A DNA stretch of 64,000 nt from Ancylobacter koreensis (GTDB lineage Bacteria; Pseudomonadota; Alphaproteobacteria; Rhizobiales; Xanthobacteraceae). Every line of letters starts with the position of its first letter. Position 1 is the first letter of the stretch. Made by a program: the position numbers and the translations under genes. Below are positions 53,838 to 63,201 of this stretch, piece by piece. The stretch spans positions 1 through 64,000 of the forward strand of contig NZ_JALKCG010000006.1 in the NCBI RefSeq assembly GCF_023016525.1, written 5' to 3'. The notes under the pieces are model-generated. The model did not search any database. It was given only the letters and a program-made list of their open reading frames with translations, and was not told where the DNA came from.

Positions 53838-54746
53838 TTATGGCGCCACCACGACCTGACGGCAGGCCTCGGGCAGTTCCTTCATCAGCATGGGCGGCTT
53901 GGGCTTGGGCGGCTCCTTGGGCGGCTTGGGGTGCAGGTTGGCGTCGGAGAACCACCAGTCCAGCTCCTTGCCGCAGCCCTCGCCCGGCGTCACCGGGTCC
54001 TGCGCCCGGCAGTCCGGGCTGCCGGCGGGGCAGCCGATGCGCACATGCATGTGGTAGTCGTGCCCCCAATAGGGCCGCACCTTCTGCAGCCAGGAGCGGT
54101 CGCCGGTGGCGTCGCGGCACAGCGCCTTCTTGATCGCCGCATTGACCAGCACGCGCTCCACCTCGCTGTCCTGCGCCGCCGCGCGGATCACCGCCAGAAC
54201 GGAGGGCGTCCACACCTTGGGGTCGACGTCGAGCCGGTCCGGCCGCACGATCATGGTGGCGGAGACCTTCTCGCGCTCCTCATTGGTGAATTCGCGCTTC
54301 GGCATAGGGGTGAGCCAGATGTCGGCGTCGAGGCCGATCTGGTGCGAGGCATGGCCGGTCAGCATCGGCCCGCCGCGTGGCTGCGCCATGTCGCCGACGA
54401 GGATGCCCGGCCAGCTGGAGACGGTCGGCACCTTGGCGGAGAAGCGCTCCAGAAAGGCGACGAGCTCGGGATGGCCCCAGTTGCGGTTGCGCGACAGGCG
54501 CATCGCCTGCCAGGTCCTGCCGTTCACCGGCAGCGCCTCGGCGCCGGCGAGGCAGCCCTTGGAATAGAAGCCGATGGCGCGCGCCTCCAGCGGCGCCGGC
54601 GTCTTCAGCGCGCCGAACACCTGCTTGGCCGGCCGCTCGTCGAGCTTGGTCGGCGTGGCCTGCTGGGCGAAGGCCCCGCCCGCCGCGAACAGCCACAGCG
54701 CGCCCGCAAGCGCCGCTACCTTACCGCGCGCCACACGCACGCCCAT
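53838..54746 (-). CDS. mepA: Penicillin-insensitive murein endopeptidase MepA
   Basis: This is a 302-residue periplasmic zinc endopeptidase that cuts D-Ala-meso-DAP cross-links (and LD cross-links in some species). A signal peptide (MGVRVARGKVAALAGALWLF to AFAQ) precedes the LAS-fold motifs GHASHQIGLDADIWLTPMP (His and Asp ligands) and WGHDYHMHVRIGCP. Six or more cysteines and a Pro/Lys-rich tail (KPPKEPPKPKPPM) follow. The longer open frame upstream has no basis. It lies 5 bases downstream of the L,D-transpeptidase gene, forming a cross-link-remodelling operon. Confidence 0.94.
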   Translation of the reverse strand: MGVRVARGKVAALAGALWLFAAGGAFAQQATPTKLDERPAKQVFGALKTPAPLEARAIGFYSKGCLAGAEALPVNGRTWQAMRLSRNRNWGHPELVAFLERFSAKVPTVSSWPGILVGDMAQPRGGPMLTGHASHQIGLDADIWLTPMPKREFTNEEREKVSATMIVRPDRLDVDPKVWTPSVLAVIRAAAQDSEVERVLVNAAIKKALCRDATGDRSWLQKVRPYWGHDYHMHVRIGCPAGSPDCRAQDPVTPGEGCGKELDWWFSDANLHPKPPKEPPKPKPPMLMKELPEACRQVVVAP

Positions 54747-54751
54747 TCCCC

Positions 54752-55810
54752 TCAGCTCGTCGCCTGGGACAGGATGACGAAGTCCTTGTCCGAGCGCGTG
54801 TCCGGGGTCGCGGGAAGGTCGGTGATGAACAGCGTCGAGCCGGGCACCAGCAGCTTGGCCAGCTGCTGGTTGGCCGCCGCCGAGACGGTCACGCGGTCGA
54901 TGGCGCTTGCGGCCTTGCCGCCGGAGGCGCCGTTGCCCTCGAAGGACAGCGCCGTCCACGACACCTCGCCGCCGACGCTCTTGAGCACATAGACGACATT
55001 GCCGAGCGGGATATCCGCGTCCTTGATGGTGGCCGGCGCGGTGAAGGCTGTCACCCCGTCCTTGATGACGGTGAGTTCCTTGCTGGCGCCGCTGATGATC
55101 ATCGCCACCGCGTCCTGCGCCGGATCGGGCGCCGCCTCCTTGTCGGGCGTGCCGTTGGCGTTCTTGGGGTCGTCCTTCTGGATCGCCGTCGTCGCATCCG
55201 CCGGCATGACGAGGCCGGGATGCAGCACATCGACCGGCTGCGAGTGCGAATCCGCGATGATGACAGGCGTGCCGTAATGGGTGACGGCAAAGAGCAGCTT
55301 GGAGAATTCCAGCGGCAGGTGCACGCATCCATGCGAGGACGGGTAGCCCGGCAGACCGCCCGCGTGCAGCGCGACGCCCGACCAGGTGAGGCGCTCGGTG
55401 AACGGCATCGAGGCGTCGTTATAGATCGAGGAATGGTGGTCCACGTCCTTCTGCAGGATGGTGAACACGCCGACCGGCGTCTGATGGCCCGGCTTGCCGG
55501 TGGAGCAGGTCGACACGCCGATGCGCACGCCGTTGCGGTAGACGTAGCAGCGCTGGTCCGGCAGCGAGACGATGATGGCGACGAAGCCCTCCGGCGCGCG
55601 GTCGGGATACCAGGCGTACTGGCCGGGCTTGAGGTCGTCGGCATTGACCTCCTGCGCCCGCGCGGCGGGCCGGCCCTCCAGCAGGGCCGTGCCCAGCGTG
55701 AGAGCCGCCGCGCCGCCGGCGAGCCGCAGCAGGCCGCGACGGCTGGGCGCGATGGCGTCTGCGCGGTCGTTCGGCTCGCGGATGACGGGATCGCTCGGGT
55801 CGCGGCGCAT
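54752..55810 (-). CDS. L,D-transpeptidase (YkuD) with C-terminal extension
   Basis: This is a 352-residue peptidoglycan enzyme that makes 3-3 cross-links or attaches proteins. A twin-arginine-like start (SRRGLLRLAGGAAALTLG) serves as the export signal. The YkuD domain spans about 68-200, with His160 and Cys162 in SSHGCVHLP. About 140 C-terminal residues (from about 205) form a second, unrecognised domain with a Pro/Asp-rich hinge. LD cross-links are abundant in Hyphomicrobiales. It is first in the operon with mepA and divergent from the PRC-barrel gene. Confidence 0.92.
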   Translation of the reverse strand: MRRDPSDPVIREPNDRADAIAPSRRGLLRLAGGAAALTLGTALLEGRPAARAQEVNADDLKPGQYAWYPDRAPEGFVAIIVSLPDQRCYVYRNGVRIGVSTCSTGKPGHQTPVGVFTILQKDVDHHSSIYNDASMPFTERLTWSGVALHAGGLPGYPSSHGCVHLPLEFSKLLFAVTHYGTPVIIADSHSQPVDVLHPGLVMPADATTAIQKDDPKNANGTPDKEAAPDPAQDAVAMIISGASKELTVIKDGVTAFTAPATIKDADIPLGNVVYVLKSVGGEVSWTALSFEGNGASGGKAASAIDRVTVSAAANQQLAKLLVPGSTLFITDLPATPDTRSDKDFVILSQATS

Positions 55811-55963
55811 GACGTGATTCTCCCTCGGTCGGCGCGACGATATCGGCCGGCAGGCCGGCGCGCCAGCGGGCAGCCCGGCTCCCGTCGATACCGCCGGCCC
55901 GGTCACGGGCCACCGCAAGGGCAATTTCTCGCGTCCTCACCGCAGTTTACCGCTATCCCCTGC

Positions 55964-55989
55964 GGAACCTCGGCGCTGCATCGCACGTT
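55964..55989 (+). promoter_or_regulatory. Sigma-EcfG-type general stress promoter
   Basis: GGAAC, 17 bases and CGTT match the alphaproteobacterial general-stress consensus (GGAAC-N16/17-CGTT) exactly. It stands about 38 bases upstream of the PRC-barrel start codon, with an expected transcription start near 55997. Confidence 0.75.
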
Positions 55990-56026
55990 TCCCCTCCGAC
56001 CGACGACAACCAAGGGAGGCATTAAA

Positions 56027-56410
56027 ATGCAGAGCACTCAACACAATCTCGACGCGCGCGAGACGCGTACCCTGATCGGCAGCGACAAGGTGGAAGGCAC
56101 CGCCGTCTACCGCCCCAATGGCGACCGTATCGGCTCCATCGCGCGGGTCATGATCGACAAGCTCAGCGGCCAGAGCGCCTATGCGGTGATGAGCTTCGGC
56201 GGCTTCCTCGGCTTCGGCGAGGACTATTACCCGCTGCCGTGGTCGCTGCTGAAGTATGACGAGGGCCTCGACGGCTACGTCGTGGACCTCACCGAGGAGC
56301 AGCTCAGCGGCGCGCCGCACCATGCCAGCGCCGACGAGCATTCCTGGCAGGACCGCGACTGGGATCGCAAGGTGAACGACTATTACCACGTGCCGCCCTA
56401 CGTCATTTGA
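56027..56410 (+). CDS. PRC-barrel domain protein
   Basis: This is a 127-residue soluble protein with one PRC-barrel (photoreaction-centre H-type) domain at about 15-85 (LIGSDKVEGTAVYRPNGDRI, YAVMSFGGFLGFGEDYYPLP). The tail is acidic/His-rich and ends in Tyr residues (DYYHVPPYVI). In alphaproteobacteria such small PRC proteins are typical members of the general stress regulon, and an exact EcfG-type promoter is present here. GGAGG lies upstream of the ATG. A terminator follows at 56436. The molecular role is unknown. Confidence 0.9.
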   Translation: MQSTQHNLDARETRTLIGSDKVEGTAVYRPNGDRIGSIARVMIDKLSGQSAYAVMSFGGFLGFGEDYYPLPWSLLKYDEGLDGYVVDLTEEQLSGAPHHASADEHSWQDRDWDRKVNDYYHVPPYVI

Positions 56411-56435
56411 CGCGGCCGACACGGGTTACAGACGG

Positions 56436-56463
56436 AAAGGCCGGGCGCGAGCCCGGCCTTTTT
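56436..56463 (+). terminator. Rho-independent terminator of the PRC-barrel gene
   Basis: AAAGGCCGGGC, a GCGA loop and GCCCGGCCTTTTT give a strong hairpin with a T-tract 26 bases after the stop. It lies between convergent genes. Confidence 0.92.
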
Positions 56464-56497
56464 CGTTGGCGTGGAACGCGCGACCCGGCCGGGCCGG

Positions 56498-56683
56498 TCA
56501 TTCCTTGGTGGTGTCGTCCGTCTCGGCGCCCGGCGCGTTCTTCTTGATCGACTCGATCGCGCTCATTGCCGAGGCCTTCGCCTTGTAGCCCTCGGACGAG
56601 AACATCGCCTCGCCGTTCGAAGCACGGAAGCGGAAGCGGAACTCGCCGGCCTTGTCCTTGTAGACTTCGAACTTGTACGCCAT
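56498..56683 (-). CDS. YegP-family (DUF1508) small protein
   Basis: This is a 61-residue protein with one DUF1508 unit: FEVYKDKAGEFRFRFRASNG, MFSSEGYKAKASAMSAIESI and KKNAPGAE. The family is widespread and stress-linked in some bacteria; its biochemical role is unclear. GGGGGAG is 7 bases before the ATG at 56683; the longer open frame is not used. It is transcribed alone, downstream of lepA on the same strand. Confidence 0.92.
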   Translation of the reverse strand: MAYKFEVYKDKAGEFRFRFRASNGEAMFSSEGYKAKASAMSAIESIKKNAPGAETDDTTKE

Positions 56684-56756
56684 GGGCTGCCTCCCCCTTG
56701 TTGAAGCTGGGCGAGGCCATGTCAGCACGAAACCGCGAGCGTGGGTAGCGGGTGCC

Positions 56757-58562
56757 TCAGTCGTCGACCTTGAGGGCGGCGATGAAGGCTTCCTGCGGGA
56801 TCTCCACGCGGCCGAACTGGCGCATCTTCTTTTTGCCCTCCTTCTGCTTCTCCAGCAGCTTGCGCTTGCGGGTGATGTCGCCGCCATAGCACTTGGCGGT
56901 GACGTCCTTGCGCAGGGCCTTGATGGTCTCGCGGGCAATGATCTTGGCGCCGATGGCGGCCTGGATCGGGATCTGGAACAGGTGCTGCGGGATCAGGTCC
57001 TTCAGCTTCTCGCACATCGCCCGGCCGCGATATTCGGCGCGGGTGCGGTGCACCAGCATGGAAAGCGCGTCGACCGGCTCGGCATTGACGAGGATGGACA
57101 TCTTCACAAGGTCGCCGACGCGGTAGTCGGTGATCTGGTAGTCGAAGGAAGCGTAGCCCTTCGAGATCGACTTGAGCCGATCGTAGAAGTCGAACACGAC
57201 TTCGTTGAGCGGCAGGTCATAGGTCACCATGGCGCGCGAGCCGACATAGGTCAGCTCGATCTGGTTGCCACGCCGGTCCTGGCAGAGCTTCAGCACCGCG
57301 CCGAGATAGTCGTCCGGCGTCAGGATGGTGGCGCGGATCCACGGCTCGCGGATCTCCTTGATCTTCACCACGTCCGGCATGTCGGCCGGATTGTGCAGGT
57401 CGAGCACGGAGCCGTCGTTCATCTCGATCTCATAGATCACCGACGGGGCGGTGGCGATGAGGTCGAGATTGAACTCGCGCTCCAGCCGCTCCTGGATGAT
57501 TTCGAGGTGCAGGAGCCCGAGGAAGCCGCAGCGGAAGCCGAAACCCAGCGCCGCGCTCGTCTCCATCTCGAAGGAGAAGCTCGCGTCGTTCAGGCGCAGC
57601 TTTCCCATCGCCGCGCGCAAATCCTCGAAATCGGCGGCGTCGACCGGGAACAGGCCGCAGAACACCACCGGCTGCGCCGGCTTGAAACCCGGCAGCGCCG
57701 CCTCGGTCGGGCGCTTCTCCTCGGTAATGGTGTCGCCGACGCGCGTATCCGCCACTTCCTTGATCGAGCCGGTGAGGAAGCCGATCTCGCCCGGACCCAG
57801 CTGCGACATGACGGTGAGCTTGGGGGTGAACACGCCCACGCGGTCGATGTCGTAGACCGCGCCCGAGCCCATCATCTTGATGCGCTGGCCCTTCTTCAGC
57901 ACCCCGTCGACGATGCGCACGAGCACGACGACGCCGAGATAGACGTCGTACCAGCTGTCGACCAGCAACGCCTTCAGCGGCGCCTCGCGGTCGCCCTTGG
58001 GCGGCGGCAGGCGGGTGACGATGGCCTCCAGCACATCGGGAATGCCGATGCCGGTTTTCGCGGAGATGAGAATGGCGTCTGAGGCGTCGAGGCCGATCAC
58101 ATCCTCGATCTGCGCCTTCACCTTGTCCGGCTCGGCGGCCGGCAGGTCCACCTTGTTGAGGACCGGGACGATCTCGTGATTGTTGTCGATGGCCTGGTAG
58201 ACGTTGGCCAGCGTCTGGGCTTCCACGCCCTGCGACGCGTCGACCACCAGCAGCGAGCCCTCGACGGCGGCCAGCGAGCGGTTCACCTCATAGGCGAAGT
58301 CGACATGGCCGGGCGTGTCGATGAGGTTGAGGACGTATTCCTTGCCGTCATGCGCCTTGTAGGACAGACGCACCGTCTGCGCCTTGATGGTGATGCCGCG
58401 CTCGCGCTCGATATCCATGCTGTCGAGCACCTGCTCCGACATCTCACGCTCGGACAGCCCGCCCGTGATCTGGATCAGGCGGTCGGCGAGGGTCGACTTC
58501 CCATGGTCGATATGGGCGACGATGGAGAAATTGCGGATGTTGGAAATCGGCTCGGTGCTCAT
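56757..58562 (-). CDS. lepA: Elongation factor 4 (LepA)
   Basis: This is a 601-residue ribosome-associated GTPase that back-translocates or remodels stalled ribosomes. G-motifs are intact: AHIDHGKST (G1), [12 protein letters not shown] (G2), DTPGHVD (G3), NKVDLP (G4). LepA-specific parts follow: domain 2, EF-G-like domains 3 and 5, and the C-terminal domain ([20 protein letters not shown]). The ATG at 58562 gives the standard N-terminus ([20 protein letters not shown]); the open frame extends far upstream as a shadow of the divergent gene. It is divergent from the MBL gene. Confidence 0.97.
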   Translation of the reverse strand: MSTEPISNIRNFSIVAHIDHGKSTLADRLIQITGGLSEREMSEQVLDSMDIERERGITIKAQTVRLSYKAHDGKEYVLNLIDTPGHVDFAYEVNRSLAAVEGSLLVVDASQGVEAQTLANVYQAIDNNHEIVPVLNKVDLPAAEPDKVKAQIEDVIGLDASDAILISAKTGIGIPDVLEAIVTRLPPPKGDREAPLKALLVDSWYDVYLGVVVLVRIVDGVLKKGQRIKMMGSGAVYDIDRVGVFTPKLTVMSQLGPGEIGFLTGSIKEVADTRVGDTITEEKRPTEAALPGFKPAQPVVFCGLFPVDAADFEDLRAAMGKLRLNDASFSFEMETSAALGFGFRCGFLGLLHLEIIQERLEREFNLDLIATAPSVIYEIEMNDGSVLDLHNPADMPDVVKIKEIREPWIRATILTPDDYLGAVLKLCQDRRGNQIELTYVGSRAMVTYDLPLNEVVFDFYDRLKSISKGYASFDYQITDYRVGDLVKMSILVNAEPVDALSMLVHRTRAEYRGRAMCEKLKDLIPQHLFQIPIQAAIGAKIIARETIKALRKDVTAKCYGGDITRKRKLLEKQKEGKKKMRQFGRVEIPQEAFIAALKVDD

Positions 58563-58676
58563 GGGGCGCGGGATAGCATTGGCGCCGGTGCCCCACAAGG
58601 CGGCACACCCGCCGCCGCCTTGCGCGCAGGCATATGTTCGACCACATTCCGCCGGCCTGTCCTCCGAGGAGCCTCC

Positions 58677-59312
58677 ATGCCCGATCTCAAGGTCGCCATC
58701 GTCCCCGTCACCCCGTTCCAGCAGAACTGCTCCATCGTCTGGGACGAGACCAGCAAGCGGGGGGCGGTGATCGATCCGGGCGGCGACATCCCGCGCATCC
58801 TTGCCGCGCTGGAGGAACTGGAGGTGAATGCCGAGAAGATCGTGCTCACCCACGGCCATATCGACCATGCCGCCGGCGCCGCCGAGCTCGCCGAGACGCT
58901 GAAGATCCCGGTCGAGGGTCCGCATGAGGGCGACCGGTTCCTGCTCGACAACCTGCCCGCCGACGGCGTGCGCACCGGCATTCCCGGCCGCGCGGTGACG
59001 CCGGGCCGCTGGCTGAACGAGGGCGATACGGTCGATATCGGCGGCATCGTCTTCGACGTGCTGCACGTGCCCGGCCATACGCCGGGGCATATCGTACTGG
59101 TGCACAAGCCGGCCGATTTCGCCATCGTCGGCGACACGCTGTTCCAGCGCTCGGTCGGACGTACCGATTTCCCCTATGGCGATCCTGCGCTGCTGATCGC
59201 GGGCATCAAGGGCAAGCTGCTGCCGCTCGGCGACGGCGTCACCATCCTGCCCGGCCACGGCAACGCCTCGACCATCGGCGAGGAAAAGCGCACCAACCCC
59301 TTCCTGCGCTGA
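58677..59312 (+). CDS. Metallo-beta-lactamase-fold hydrolase (GloB/YcbL-like)
   Basis: This is a 211-residue soluble hydrolase. The metal motif is [10 protein letters not shown], followed by [26 protein letters not shown] and [20 protein letters not shown], as in the YcbL/type II glyoxalase subclass. It probably hydrolyses glutathione thioesters such as S-lactoylglutathione. The ATG at 58677 follows GAGGAG. It is divergent from lepA with a 115-base gap. Confidence 0.92.
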   Translation: MPDLKVAIVPVTPFQQNCSIVWDETSKRGAVIDPGGDIPRILAALEELEVNAEKIVLTHGHIDHAAGAAELAETLKIPVEGPHEGDRFLLDNLPADGVRTGIPGRAVTPGRWLNEGDTVDIGGIVFDVLHVPGHTPGHIVLVHKPADFAIVGDTLFQRSVGRTDFPYGDPALLIAGIKGKLLPLGDGVTILPGHGNASTIGEEKRTNPFLR

Positions 59313-59634
59313 CGCCCCTCCCCGACGCCCTATCCCTCGACGCCTGCCCTCCCCGACGGCCCCGCGCCGCGGCGGAAGAGACATGTCCTCGGGCAACCGT
59401 CTGGCGACGGCCTCCACTCTGCCGGCGGGCATGGCCGGCGGGAGAGGCCGCGCGTCGGCCCCCTCTCCGCCGCCGCTGGAATGCCAGTATTCGACATACC
59501 GGATACCTCATCCCTAATAACATCGAAGGCCTGGTAAATATCCATTGCGTACTGTTGACAGTTGTCATTTACGCACGCTACCGTCCTCCCGGGCCTGGAT
59601 CGAACAATAAACGCCAGGGACTGGAGGAAACGCC
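59313..59634. other. Intergenic gap with candidate promoter of the alpha/beta hydrolase
   Basis: The first 180 bases are GC-rich without features. The AT-rich second half contains TTGACA (59555-59560) and, 18 bases on, TACCGT, a possible promoter for the hydrolase gene. TGACA-GT-TGTCA at 59556-59567 is an inverted repeat overlapping the -35 and could be an operator. No coding sequence was recognised. Confidence 0.45.
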
Positions 59635-60798
59635 ATGAACATACTGAGGAGACATCTTTACCAGGCGCTCGTATTCGGCGTCATTTCATCGGCTACATTT
59701 GCCGTTTCGGCGCAGGAAGCCTCGGCTCCGCTGTTCGCCGGCGAGGTCGCCACCGAGGCCGCAGGCCGACCGGCCATCACGAAATTCGTCAAGGGAGACC
59801 CCGCCAAGGCGCTGATCGTCTTCATTCCCGGCAGCAATCATCTCGCGCGCATCGCCTATGGCGGGCACAAGGGCAGCCGGCCGGAGGACTTCCTCGCCCA
59901 TTGGGTCCAGCAGAGCGGCTACAATTTCCTCGCCATCTCCTACCCTCTCGACGTGAAGAGCGGCGTCTTCCCCAAGCCGCAGCCGGACTTCACCGTGCGC
60001 GACTGGGGGCGCCAGGCCATGGAGCTGGCGCGGCGGGCCATCGACGAGAACCAACTCAAGGGCCGCGTCATCGTGGTGGGCTGGTCGATGGGCGGCAAGA
60101 TCGCCCAGTCCGCCTACGCCGCCGCCAAGGATCAGAAGATCGACCTCGACTTCTACCTGTCCTTCGCCGCGACGCCCGCCATCCCCGGCGTCGTCAACCC
60201 CGACCGAAAGTTCGAGATGCTGCCCTCCGGCTATGCCAGCCGCCGCAAGGATCAGGCGAACTGGTTCTCGCAGGTGCAGACGGATTCGAGGATCGCCGGC
60301 CACGAGATCATCCCGAAGGAGATCTACTACAACGACTATATCGGCGACGGCTCCATCAACGTCGAGGGCTACAAGCTGCGCTACCGCGACGGGGCGTTCG
60401 CCGGCGACCTGATGGAGGGCACGCAGGACAACGGCGCCTTCGCGCTGGAGGACTTCCCGCTGGTGGCGATGATCCTCAACGATTCGCCCGAGGACGCCCG
60501 CCATAATGTGACGGATCTGGCGAACTGGAGCTTCTACAACGCCAACACGATCTTCAACCGCTACATCGCCGGCAACAAGGTGAAGCCGGAGGCGCTGCCG
60601 CCGGAGAAGTGGCGCGGCGTCATCGAGCTGACCCGCACCTCGCCGGAACTGCTAAGCGTCTCTGTTCCGGGGAACCACTTCTTCTTCCTCGGCGAGGCCG
60701 GCGCCCGCCAGACCGCGCAGGCGATCGAGACGCTGGAGCAGAAGGTCCACGCCTTCCGCGACAGCCTGTCGGGCATGGTCGGCGTCACCATAAACTGA
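59635..60798 (+). CDS. Exported alpha/beta-hydrolase-fold protein
   Basis: This is a 387-residue protein with an N-terminal signal (MNILRRHLYQALVFGVISSA to VSAQE). The hydrolase fold shows LIVFIPGSNHLARIAYGG (oxyanion region), the nucleophile elbow GWSMGGKIAQSAY (Ser), and a late His in VPGNHFFFLGEAG. It may be a periplasmic esterase or peptidase; no specific subfamily was recognised. The first 60 bases are AT-richer than neighbours. It is followed by a strong stem-loop and then an exported MBL protein on the same strand. Confidence 0.75.
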   Translation: MNILRRHLYQALVFGVISSATFAVSAQEASAPLFAGEVATEAAGRPAITKFVKGDPAKALIVFIPGSNHLARIAYGGHKGSRPEDFLAHWVQQSGYNFLAISYPLDVKSGVFPKPQPDFTVRDWGRQAMELARRAIDENQLKGRVIVVGWSMGGKIAQSAYAAAKDQKIDLDFYLSFAATPAIPGVVNPDRKFEMLPSGYASRRKDQANWFSQVQTDSRIAGHEIIPKEIYYNDYIGDGSINVEGYKLRYRDGAFAGDLMEGTQDNGAFALEDFPLVAMILNDSPEDARHNVTDLANWSFYNANTIFNRYIAGNKVKPEALPPEKWRGVIELTRTSPELLSVSVPGNHFFFLGEAGARQTAQAIETLEQKVHAFRDSLSGMVGVTIN

Positions 60799-60809
60799 AC
60801 GGCCCAAGG

Positions 60810-60846
60810 CCGCCGGCCCGTGAACCTCCCGCTCACGGGCCGGCGG
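60810..60846. terminator. Strong stem-loop without T-tract
   Basis: A perfect 14-bp stem (CCGCCGGCCCGTGA and its complement, 9-base loop) lies 12 bases after the hydrolase stop and before the next gene. With no T-tract it may stabilise the upstream mRNA or pause transcription rather than end it. Confidence 0.5.
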
Positions 60847-60941
60847 ATCGGAGCTTTGCCGCGCCGCCCGTGCGCGAAAAAGTGACTCGCCCAGCACGCG
60901 GGCAATGCCGATCATGCCCGTCGAAAAACGGGGAGCGCCGC

Positions 60942-61799
60942 ATGATCCGCAGCATCGTCGCCTCGACCGCACATGCCCTCGCGACGGGCCTCGCCCTCGC
61001 GCTGGCGATGCCCCTCGCCGCGCTGCCGGTGGCGACGCCTGCCGCCGCGCAGGCGGACCGCTGCCCCAAGCTTGTCGCGAAGAGCCCCTTCATCGCTCCG
61101 CCCGGCCCCCGCATCGTGCCCGCCGCCTATGTGGGGGAACGGCAGGTCGGCCTGACCTATATCGGCCACTCCACCTTCCTGATCGAGACCGCCGGCGGCG
61201 TCACCGTGGCGACCGACTACAACGACTATGTGCGACCGAGCGTGGTGCCCCGCGTCGCGACCATGAACCGGGCCCATTCGACCCATTACTCGCTCAACCC
61301 CGATCCCGGCATCGAATACGTGCTCAAGGGCTGGCGCGAGGATCGTGACCCGGTGCGCTACGACCTCGATGTCGGCGACCTCTGGATCGGCAACCTGCCG
61401 ACCAACATCCGCGACTATCAAGGCGGCACGATCCGCAACGGCAACTCGATCTTCGTCTTCCGCGCCGCCGACATCTGCATCGCGCATCTCGGCCATCTGC
61501 ACCACACGCTGACCGAGGAGGACCTCGGCGCGCTCGGCCGCATCGACGTGGTGCTGGCGCCGGTCGACGGCAGCTACACGCTGGATGTCGACGGCATGGT
61601 GGAGGTGCTGAAGGCGCTGGAGGCGCCGCTCGTCATCCCGATGCACTATTTCAACGAGGGCACGCTGAACCGCTTCCTCGACCGCTTCGCCAGCAGCCAG
61701 TACACGATCGAACGGCGCGAGAGCCCCGAACTCGTCCTCTCGCGCGAGACGCTGCCGATGAAGCCGACCGTCATCGTGCTGCCGGGCAGCCTTTATTGA
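60942..61799 (+). CDS. Exported metallo-beta-lactamase-fold protein
   Basis: This is a 285-residue protein with an N-terminal signal (to AAAQAD). The MBL-like body has TYIGHSTFLIETAGGVTVAT, a DYND motif, AHLGHLHHTL and a late PMHYFN. The pattern resembles UPF0173/L-ascorbate-lactonase-like members rather than the HxHxDH class: metal ligands in HLGHLHH are plausible. The GGGGAG ribosome site precedes the ATG at 60942. It sits 143 bases after the alpha/beta hydrolase gene and may be cotranscribed. Substrate unknown. Confidence 0.8.
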   Translation: MIRSIVASTAHALATGLALALAMPLAALPVATPAAAQADRCPKLVAKSPFIAPPGPRIVPAAYVGERQVGLTYIGHSTFLIETAGGVTVATDYNDYVRPSVVPRVATMNRAHSTHYSLNPDPGIEYVLKGWREDRDPVRYDLDVGDLWIGNLPTNIRDYQGGTIRNGNSIFVFRAADICIAHLGHLHHTLTEEDLGALGRIDVVLAPVDGSYTLDVDGMVEVLKALEAPLVIPMHYFNEGTLNRFLDRFASSQYTIERRESPELVLSRETLPMKPTVIVLPGSLY

Positions 61800-61803
61800 T
61801 TGC

Positions 61804-61895
61804 GCCATCCCGGCCGGAGCGAAGCGGAGAGCCGGGATCGCTCTCCGTTCCACGCGCGATCCCGGATCGGCCGTTCCGGCCGTCCGGGATGACGG
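61804..61895. repeat. REP-like element, family A
   Basis: CCATCCCGGCCGGAGCGAAG opens the unit, a GAGCCGGGATCG arm follows, then a second inverted half ends CGTCCGGGATGACGG. The sequence matches 19.55 kb and (half) 44.87 kb. It lies between convergent MBL and deaminase genes. Confidence 0.75.
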
Positions 61896-63191
61896 CTAGC
61901 CGGCGGCCTTCGGCGCATAGGACGCCGGGTCGACCAGCGCCGGGCGGCCGGGCAGGTCGAGCGCGGAGACGCGCGGGGCGCCCTCGGCGATCACCCGGCC
62001 CCGCCGCACCACGAAGAGCCGCGCCGCCTTGAGGCGCAGCGCCTCGATGGGATCGAACGCCTGCAGCACCACGAAATCGGCGTTGCAGCCGGGCTCCAGC
62101 CCGTAGCCGTCGAGATGCATCAACCGGGCGGAGTTGGTCGTCACCGCCTCGAAGCACCATTCCATCGCCTCGCGCGACGTCATGAGCCCGACATGGATCG
62201 CCATATGGGCGACCTCCAGCATGTCGCCCGAGCCGAGCGAGTACCAGGGGTCCATCACGCAGTCGCCGCCGAAGCCGACATTGACGCCGGCCGCCCTCAG
62301 CTCCGGCACGCGCGTCATGCCCCGGCGCTTGGGATAGGTGTCGTGCCGGCCCTGAATAGTGATGTTGATCAGCGGGTTGGCGATGGCGTGCACCTGCGCT
62401 TCCGCCATCAGGGGGATGAGCTTGGAGACGTAGTAATTGTCCATCGAATGCATGGAGGTGAGGTGCGAACCCGTCACCCGCCCCTGCAATCCCAGCCGCT
62501 GCGTCTCATAGGCCAGCGTCTCGATATGGCGCGAGAGCGGGTCGTCGGTCTCGTCGCAATGCATGTCGACGAGCAGGCCGCGCGCCGCCGCGATCTCGCA
62601 CAGCGCCTTCACCGAGGCCGCGCCGTCCGCCATCGTCCGCTCGAAATGGGGAATGCCGCCCACCACGTCGACGCCCATGTCGAGCGCGCGTTCGAGGTTC
62701 TGCACGGAGGTCGGGAAGCGGTAATAGCCGTCCTGCGGGAAGGCGACGAGTTGAAGGTCGATATAGTCCCTCACCTGTTCCCTGACGTCCAACAAGGCCT
62801 CGACCGCCAACAACCTGTCGTCGCAGATGTCGACATGAGACCGTATGGCGAGCAGGCCCTGGCTGACCGCGAGGTCGCAATAGCGCAGCGCCCGCTCGAT
62901 CACCGCCTCATGGGTCAGCAGCGGCTTGAGCTCGCCCCACAGCGCTATGCCTTCCAGCAGCGTGCCTGACGTGTTGAGCCGCGGCAGGCCGAGCGAAAGC
63001 GTCGCGTCCATGTGGAAATGCGGGTCGACGAAGGGCGGCGAGACCAGCTTGCCGCCGGCCTCGATCACCCGGCCCGCCTCGGCTTCGATAGCCGGCTCGA
63101 CCGCGACGATGCGGCCCTCGTCGCAGGCGATGTCGATGCCGGTGCGCCCGTCCGGCAGGCGGGCATTCTTCACGAGGAGGTCGAAGCTCAT
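61896..63191 (-). CDS. CodA-like amidohydrolase (cytosine deaminase family)
   Basis: This is a 431-residue metal-dependent deaminase. Ligand motifs align with E. coli CodA: HFHMD (His58, His60), HCDE (His211, Glu214), GSHLTSMHS, and FGGDCVMDPWYSLG (metal-binding Asp). The length equals CodA (about 427). Substrate could be cytosine, isoguanine, creatinine or a related heterocycle. It is 10 bases downstream of a nucleobase-type ABC permease on the same strand, which supports nucleobase or related heterocycle salvage. The rest of the operon lies beyond the window. Confidence 0.88.
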   Translation of the reverse strand: MSFDLLVKNARLPDGRTGIDIACDEGRIVAVEPAIEAEAGRVIEAGGKLVSPPFVDPHFHMDATLSLGLPRLNTSGTLLEGIALWGELKPLLTHEAVIERALRYCDLAVSQGLLAIRSHVDICDDRLLAVEALLDVREQVRDYIDLQLVAFPQDGYYRFPTSVQNLERALDMGVDVVGGIPHFERTMADGAASVKALCEIAAARGLLVDMHCDETDDPLSRHIETLAYETQRLGLQGRVTGSHLTSMHSMDNYYVSKLIPLMAEAQVHAIANPLINITIQGRHDTYPKRRGMTRVPELRAAGVNVGFGGDCVMDPWYSLGSGDMLEVAHMAIHVGLMTSREAMEWCFEAVTTNSARLMHLDGYGLEPGCNADFVVLQAFDPIEALRLKAARLFVVRRGRVIAEGAPRVSALDLPGRPALVDPASYAPKAAG

Positions 63192-63201
63192 GCGTGCAAA
63201 C

